This document shows, piece after piece, positions 59,489 to 64,000 of a DNA stretch of 64,000 bases. The notes beneath the pieces are model-generated. The model was not told the DNA's origin and made no database searches. It saw only the letters and a list, made by a program, of their open reading frames with translations. Position 1 is the first letter of the stretch. Every line of letters begins with the position of its first letter. Source of the stretch: Bog-473 sp963711065 (GTDB taxonomy: Bacteria; Actinomycetota; Acidimicrobiia; Acidimicrobiales; RAAP-2); NCBI GenBank assembly GCA_963711065.1, contig CAVQCO010000005.1, positions 1 to 64,000 on the forward strand. The letters are read 5' to 3'. Both the position numbers and the translations under genes were made by a program.

Positions 59489-60335
59489 TCATCCGAAGCG
59501 TCCGTGCACGTAGTCAGAAGTCCTCGGATCGCGAGGATCGGAGAACATTTCCATCGTGGGACCGGCCTCGACGATGTGTCCCGGGGCCCCTTCGCTGTCG
59601 ACCAGGAACAGCGCGCACGTATCGGAGACCCGTTGCGCTTGTTGCATGTTGTGCGTCACGATGACGATGGTCAGCTCCTGGCAGAGCTCCCTGATCGTGT
59701 CCTCGATGACACCCGTCGAGATGGGGTCGAGGGCGGAACACGGCTCGTCCATGAGGAGCACCCTGGGTCGGACAGCCAGAGCCCGGGCGATACAGAGACG
59801 CTGCTGTTGGCCGCCCGAGAGTGCCGCACCGGCCTCGTTGAGGCGATCTCTGGCCTCGCGCCACAGTCCCGCCCGCTCGAGGCATTCCTTGACCAGGGCA
59901 TCCGGATTGGGCACCTTGGTGCCCGACAGTCTGAGACCCGCGAGGACGTTCTGCGCGATGGTCATCGAAGGGAATGGGTTCGGTCGTTGGAAGACCATGC
60001 CGATGGTCAGCCGGGTCTCGGTCACCCGCATCGCCGGTCCGTAGATGTCAACACCGCCGAGCCTGACCGATCCGGAGAGGGCCGCGGAGGGCACGAGCTC
60101 GTGCATCCGATTCAGAATTTCGCAAGAACGTCGACTTCCCGCAGCCGGACGGGCCGATCAGCGCTGTGACCTGGCCCGCTTCCATGGACAGGGACACCCG
60201 CTCGAGCACCTTGTTGGAACCAAACCACGCGCTCACGTTGACGGCCTCCAAACCCGACGGAGATGGCCCAGCGGCCGCGCCAGGAAAATGTTGTGCCGTC
60301 ACCGGCCCACCATGCTCTTGTTCAACGGTGGTCAC
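59489..60335 (-). CDS. pstB: Phosphate ABC transporter ATP-binding protein, frameshifted
   Basis: The first frame has LEAVNVSAWFGSNKVLERVSLSMEAG and Walker A GPSGCGKST; the second has Q-loop GMVFQRPNPFP, signature LSGGQQQRLCIARALA, Walker B VLLMDEP and the H-loop VTHNMQQ. An extra A in the AAA run at 60118-60120 separates them; removing it gives a normal 281-residue PstB. It powers phosphate uptake through PstA/PstC. GTG at 60335 overlaps the stop of the preceding PstS-like gene (GTGA). Confidence 0.9.
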
Positions 60336-61921
60336 GATGGTGCCTCGGGACGCCTCAACCGCCGCATGCGCCTTCTCCCGAAGGCGCCGAGCACCACCAG
60401 TGCACCCCCCACGGCGATCGCCGGCACAATATCCGATGGGGCGCCGGTAGACGCAAGCCCCGTGCCGGTCCCAGAGTTGCCGGTCGTGGATGCGGCCGTC
60501 GCGTTGGTGGATGCCGATGCCACGGTGGTCGACGTCGTCGAAGTCGTCGATGTCGTGGAGGAGCTGGTTGTCGTAGAAGTCGTTGAGGACGTGTTGGCGG
60601 AGGCTGCTTGTTCGCCATCCAACTGCGTCGCCACCTTGAGGTCGGCGGCCACCATGGTCGGCGTCGGGGGAGCCGCTCCCAGCGTCGTCTCGTCCGACTG
60701 GGCGACGGGCCCCACGACGAACCGGATGTACTGGGCCAACTTCGCCGCCTTGGTCGGTGAGAGGCCCGAAGTGGGCACGACCAGGTAGCTCTCCACCATC
60801 AAGTAGTTGTTGTACGCGGTCTTGTCGTTGGGATTGGCGGCGAAGGTGACCAGGTTCGTCGTCGGGTCCATGCTGGCATCGCCCTCGGCCTCCGCCGCCG
60901 CAGCCGCGGTCGGGGGCACGAACTTGAGTGCTGCGTTCTGGATGGCCGCGGTGGGGAGATTCCACGGCGTGCCTTGCGGAGCACCCGTCCACACCGATGG
61001 GACCGGGAACACGTCGTCCGGACCTGCGGCCGATCCCGTGCTCGTTCCCCCCAAGCCACCCCACGTTTCGATTTCCGCCGGTGCATTGGTTTCGGCGTTG
61101 ATCGACAGCTCCTTCCCGATGAGACCGGCGTCGCCGCCGACGAATCCATGAATGCCGTGGAACGGCCACGTCTCCGACGGCGTGTCACTCTTCGTGAGAG
61201 CGTTGCTCCCCGGGTTGTTGAGCGCGTTGTCGAGCAGCTCCTTCGCGTTCTGGTCACTGTCGAGCAAGCTCATCAGCGCGGTGTTCTCCGCCGATGGCTC
61301 GAGAGTCTGTGCCTGGTATATCCCGGTGTTCGGGATCGGCTGGCCGTTCTCCTGGGTCAGCTTTGAATCTCCCCATCCTGACAGTGTCAGGCTGGTGAGT
61401 CCCTGATTGGGAGATACCGCCGAACTGGTGAGGCCATTGGTGAAAAGCGCCGCCACCAGCGGCACCGTCAGCGGGATGTCCTTACACAGTGGGCCCGTCG
61501 AGTTTCCCGTCAAGGTGCCGCACACCGCCAACGTGGCCACAGCAACGGGCGTGGCGGCAAACGGGACGTAGGCAAACGTCCGGCCGTGGGCCTTGGCGGT
61601 CGCCGCTTCGGCCGAGGTCAGCGGGCGCTCCGACACCAGAAAGTCCGCCGCGAAGGTGTTCGCTGCCGTACCGACGAAGTCGCCGACGGCGTTGTCGAGA
61701 TTGGCGTCGTTGTACGACGGGTTCAGGGGCGCGAGGCCGGAGTCCGCCTTGAGCAGCACGTCCGTTACGGGTGTGAGAAAGGAGCCACCCTCGCCCACCA
61801 ATGCCGTGGGGTCGGTGTCGCCCCCGGCCGGCGCAGGGAACGCGGTCGCCAGAGCCACGAGCGAGACCAAACCCACACCGACCATCCCGCCGAAACGCGA
61901 GCCAGTCATACACCTATTCAC
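60332..61921 (-). CDS. PstS-like substrate-binding protein with LAxTG sorting tail
   Basis: 529 residues. A signal peptide (VGLVSLVALATAFPAPAGG, no lipobox Cys) leads into a periplasmic-binding fold of PstS type with GEGGSF near the N-terminus. A Ser/Thr-rich linker follows, then LASTG (489-493), a hydrophobic segment and GRRRMRRLRR. The tail fits class-E sortase signals. GTG at 61921 has GGAGGG six bases upstream and overlaps the upstream gene (GTGA). Ligand specificity for phosphate is inferred from the operon. Confidence 0.78.
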   Translation of the reverse strand: MNRCMTGSRFGGMVGVGLVSLVALATAFPAPAGGDTDPTALVGEGGSFLTPVTDVLLKADSGLAPLNPSYNDANLDNAVGDFVGTAANTFAADFLVSERPLTSAEAATAKAHGRTFAYVPFAATPVAVATLAVCGTLTGNSTGPLCKDIPLTVPLVAALFTNGLTSSAVSPNQGLTSLTLSGWGDSKLTQENGQPIPNTGIYQAQTLEPSAENTALMSLLDSDQNAKELLDNALNNPGSNALTKSDTPSETWPFHGIHGFVGGDAGLIGKELSINAETNAPAEIETWGGLGGTSTGSAAGPDDVFPVPSVWTGAPQGTPWNLPTAAIQNAALKFVPPTAAAAAEAEGDASMDPTTNLVTFAANPNDKTAYNNYLMVESYLVVPTSGLSPTKAAKLAQYIRFVVGPVAQSDETTLGAAPPTPTMVAADLKVATQLDGEQAASANTSSTTSTTTSSSTTSTTSTTSTTVASASTNATAASTTGNSGTGTGLASTGAPSDIVPAIAVGGALVVLGAFGRRRMRRLRRPEAPS

Positions 61922-63633
61922 GAAGATCCCTCCGTTCCACGGTGCCTCTGCAGACGGCGACGGCCGATCCATCCGGCGGCAACCAGCAGGCCGCCGATGA
62001 CGACCAGAGGAACGGGATTGCTTCCGGTGCCGGCCAGCGGATTGGTCCCGGTGAGGGCGACCGAGGGGTCGACACCACCCGCGCCGCCCGCGGCCGATCC
62101 ACCCGCGCCCGATCCACCGTGCCCCGTACTTGCACCGGCAACCGCCGCCTTGCCCGCGGCGCTGTTGCCGTTGACGGTAGCGATGGCGGTTGCCCCGGGC
62201 GGGGGCGGAGGAGGAGACCCGTTGGTCACGCCACAGGTGGGCGTCGTCTGGCCGGCCTGGACCTCGGTGGGTGTCAGGTCGCCGCACGCGTAGGCCGCGC
62301 TCTCCGCCGCGGTCGGGTCAACGGCGCCGGGAACGTTGGCGATGACCTGGTCGATGCCATAGCGCTCGAGCGAGAGGCCCAGGCTGGCGTACCCGAATTT
62401 CGGGGCTGCCTCCTGGCCGAGGGTGAGCACGTAATTCACGAACTGGCTCATCGTGGCCCCCTTTTGGGTGGACCATCCCTTGGTCGGCGTCAGCAGGTAG
62501 CTGTAGGTCGACGGGTTGTAGACGTTCGGACCCAACCCGTTGAAATCGAGCTTGTGCGTCCCGTCCGGCAGCTGGGTGGCATAGGCCAGAGCCGAGGCGA
62601 CGTCCACGGGCGTCGGCAGAGTGAACTTGCCGCTGGCGTTCTGCATCGCGGCGACCGCCTTGGCCGGGTTCGAGCCCGTGAAGCCCGAGTCGGTCGCGTA
62701 GTTCTCCTGCACGGCGCCGATGGAACCCGCGCTGTTGACGACGTTGGAGGCCACCGCCGGTGTCGACGACTCGTCGTATCCATTGCCCGGTGCCTCCCAG
62801 TTCGACCCGGGAGTCGTCGCATTGATCGGCACGCCGCTGGGCGGAGGGGAGCCCGCCACGTTCTTGGCGTACTGGGCCCAGACGGCGGGCTGCTCGTCGA
62901 TGCAGTACTCCTCGAGCACGAAGTTGGTACCGGCGGGATCGCTCTCCGTGACCGGCACCACGGCGAGGTTTGGCAGGGTCACACTTGCGTTGGCTCCGTT
63001 CTGCTTCAGCGCCGGGTCGTCCCAGTTCTTGATCTGCCCGGTCAGGAGCAGGCAGGCCGTGTAGCTGGTCAGCTGGAGCGTCTGGGTGAGACCGGGGATG
63101 TTGTACATGAAGGCCACCCCCGCCGCCGTGATCGGGATGAATTCGTAGGGAAAGGACGGCGGGGTCGTGCCGACGTTCGAGCTCACGTATCCGGTGTCGC
63201 TGACCGCGTAGTCGACCGTCCCGTTGGTGAACTCGTAACGCCCCTGGCCCGAGTTGCTCGGCGTGTAGTTCACGCTGATGCTGTAGGGCGCCTGCCCGAC
63301 CGTGCCCGCCCAGCTCGTCACCGCGGGGGACGCGAACGACGAGCCGGTCCCGGCGATGCCTGCTGCGGTGATGAACGGTCGTTGGGGGGCGGCCGGTGGA
63401 GTGGCCGATGTGGTCGGCGCCGTTGTGGAGGTAGTGGTCGGCGCGTTCGTGGTCGTCGTCGTCGTGGCCTCGATGCTCGTAGGGGACGCTGCCCCGGCCA
63501 CGACCACGGGGCTCGCGATCAGGACGAAAGCGAGCAGCGACGTCGCTCCGGCCAGCACGGCCGCCCTTCTCGGGCGTCGACGTGCCCCGTGCTCAAGGGA
63601 GCTCTGGATGGTGGGTGGCATCTGGGATTTCAC
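61918..63633 (-). CDS. pstS: Phosphate-binding protein PstS with LAxTG sorting tail
   Basis: 571 residues. An N-terminal signal anchor (AAVLAGATSLLAFVLIASPVVV) without a lipobox Cys is followed by a Thr-rich linker, then PstS motifs: GTGSSFASPAVTSW, SNSGQGRYEFTNGTVDYAVSDTG and ESDPAGTNFVLEEYC. The C-terminus has LAGTG (533-537), a hydrophobic helix and GRRRLQRHR. Thus the classic lipoprotein anchor appears replaced by a sorting tail. GTG start with AAGGAG eight bases upstream. It lies between pstA and the second PstS-like gene. Confidence 0.85.
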   Translation of the reverse strand: MKSQMPPTIQSSLEHGARRRPRRAAVLAGATSLLAFVLIASPVVVAGAASPTSIEATTTTTTNAPTTTSTTAPTTSATPPAAPQRPFITAAGIAGTGSSFASPAVTSWAGTVGQAPYSISVNYTPSNSGQGRYEFTNGTVDYAVSDTGYVSSNVGTTPPSFPYEFIPITAAGVAFMYNIPGLTQTLQLTSYTACLLLTGQIKNWDDPALKQNGANASVTLPNLAVVPVTESDPAGTNFVLEEYCIDEQPAVWAQYAKNVAGSPPPSGVPINATTPGSNWEAPGNGYDESSTPAVASNVVNSAGSIGAVQENYATDSGFTGSNPAKAVAAMQNASGKFTLPTPVDVASALAYATQLPDGTHKLDFNGLGPNVYNPSTYSYLLTPTKGWSTQKGATMSQFVNYVLTLGQEAAPKFGYASLGLSLERYGIDQVIANVPGAVDPTAAESAAYACGDLTPTEVQAGQTTPTCGVTNGSPPPPPPGATAIATVNGNSAAGKAAVAGASTGHGGSGAGGSAAGGAGGVDPSVALTGTNPLAGTGSNPVPLVVIGGLLVAAGWIGRRRLQRHRGTEGSS

Positions 63634-63706
63634 GGGGTCGACTCCTTGGCAATTGGATCACACGAACGGAACGATCGAAAGGGCAGGTCGAGGAAAGGAC
63701 GCGACA

Positions 63707-64000
63707 TCACGGCTCGCTCGCAGACCGGCTCCGACGTCTCGATCCGAACAGTCGACCGCTGGAGCTTCGCGATCCGATCACCCGGGCGAGGGTGAACAGG
63801 ATCAGCACCAGGGTCATGAGCACGAACGCCGCACCCCAGCCGACGGAGATCGCCTTGGCGGACGGCTGGAACACCTGCTCATAGATCCGAAGGGGCAGGT
63901 CGTCTTGTTGTCCGTGGAACGGGTTCCAGTTGTAGTGGGCGTTTCCGCCGGCCGTCAACAGGACTTCGGCCGTCTCCCCGGCGGTCCGAGCGATGCCGAG
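63707..64000 (-). CDS. pstA: Phosphate ABC transporter permease PstA, C-terminal part (partial)
   Basis: The frame is open to the window edge. LGIARTAGETAEVLLTAGG is the EAA-loop region of PstA, followed by FHGQQDDLPLRIYEQVF and the last membrane helix (VGWGAAFVLMTLVLILFTLARVIG). The upstream part, and presumably pstC, lie beyond 64000. First visible gene of the pst-exosortase operon; 73 bases separate it from pstS. Confidence 0.88.
   Translation of the reverse strand, partial: LGIARTAGETAEVLLTAGGNAHYNWNPFHGQQDDLPLRIYEQVFQPSAKAISVGWGAAFVLMTLVLILFTLARVIGSRSSSGRLFGSRRRSRSASEP

Noticed and set aside
60100..60130. Programmed frameshift in pstB
   Set aside because: PstB is not known to use frameshifting, no slippery signal with downstream structure is obvious, and five other genes in the window have the same kind of one-base insertion.

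Overview
The window is GC-rich and gene-dense. It carries several actinobacterial hallmarks: two WhiB-type Fe-S regulators, a DivIVA-domain protein, a mycofactocin-type short-chain dehydrogenase, a deazaflavin-type nitroreductase, an Sdh1-like succinate dehydrogenase, and UPF0182 next to a PDZ/Lon-like protein with a DUF2342 protein nearby (an order also found in mycobacteria). Long Thr/Ser-rich linkers in exported proteins and the overall gene set suggest an uncultured Actinomycetota member, plausibly class Acidimicrobiia. That placement is inference from gene content; no rRNA is present.

Layout. 1-9.6 kb is a catabolic block: aldehyde dehydrogenase tail, two SDRs, cytochrome P450, amidohydrolase, enoyl-CoA hydratase, FMN-type oxidase and two CaiB-type CoA transferases, one a tandem fusion. 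It is visibly less GC-rich than what follows and stops beside the 3' end of an initiator tRNA-Met gene, so it may be an acquired island. 9.8-24.5 kb is a cell-envelope/housekeeping block: a small helical protein, UPF0182, DivIVA with an unusual Cys/His tail, PDZ/Lon-like protease, HEAT-repeat protein, MreB-like protein, an HtrA-like protein without its active-site residues, a broken IS110-family element, a DUF2342 protein, two WhiB proteins and glutamate formimidoyltransferase. 24.8-28.3 kb is a MoxR ATPase/VWA pair. 28.4-33 kb is a LysR regulator divergent from a three-gene succinate dehydrogenase operon. 33-44.7 kb holds mixed accessory genes, including a sulfide:quinone reductase-like/TusE/DsrE sulfur module and a TetR/nitroreductase divergent pair with palindromic operators. 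44.9-48.7 kb has a secreted beta-propeller protein and the TCA enzymes malate and isocitrate dehydrogenase. 48.8-49.9 kb is a nucleotidyltransferase pair resembling a toxin-antitoxin module, with three 12-bp-spaced repeats upstream. 50-52.4 kb is an FtsX-like permease. 52.4-56.8 kb is a one-carbon/purine operon (purN-purH-folD-cupin-metF).

The most unusual region is 56.9-64 kb. Genes for a Pst-type phosphate importer (pstA, two PstS-like proteins, pstB) run straight into an exosortase-family protein with an intact Cys-Arg-His triad and then a membrane-anchored Thr-rich protein. Both PstS-like proteins lack a lipobox and instead end in LAxTG + hydrophobic segment + Arg-cluster sorting tails. 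This suggests a phosphate-scavenging system whose binding proteins are displayed through C-terminal sorting.

Six genes (aldehyde dehydrogenase tail, IS110 transposase, formimidoyltransferase, purH, the Thr-rich protein and pstB) each contain exactly one extra base relative to the reading frame their protein family requires, several in homopolymers. Because purH and pstB are among them, base-insertion errors in the assembly are the simplest explanation, and these genes are annotated as intact in function but frameshifted in sequence. Four- or one-base start/stop overlaps (often GTGA) recur, indicating tightly coupled operons.
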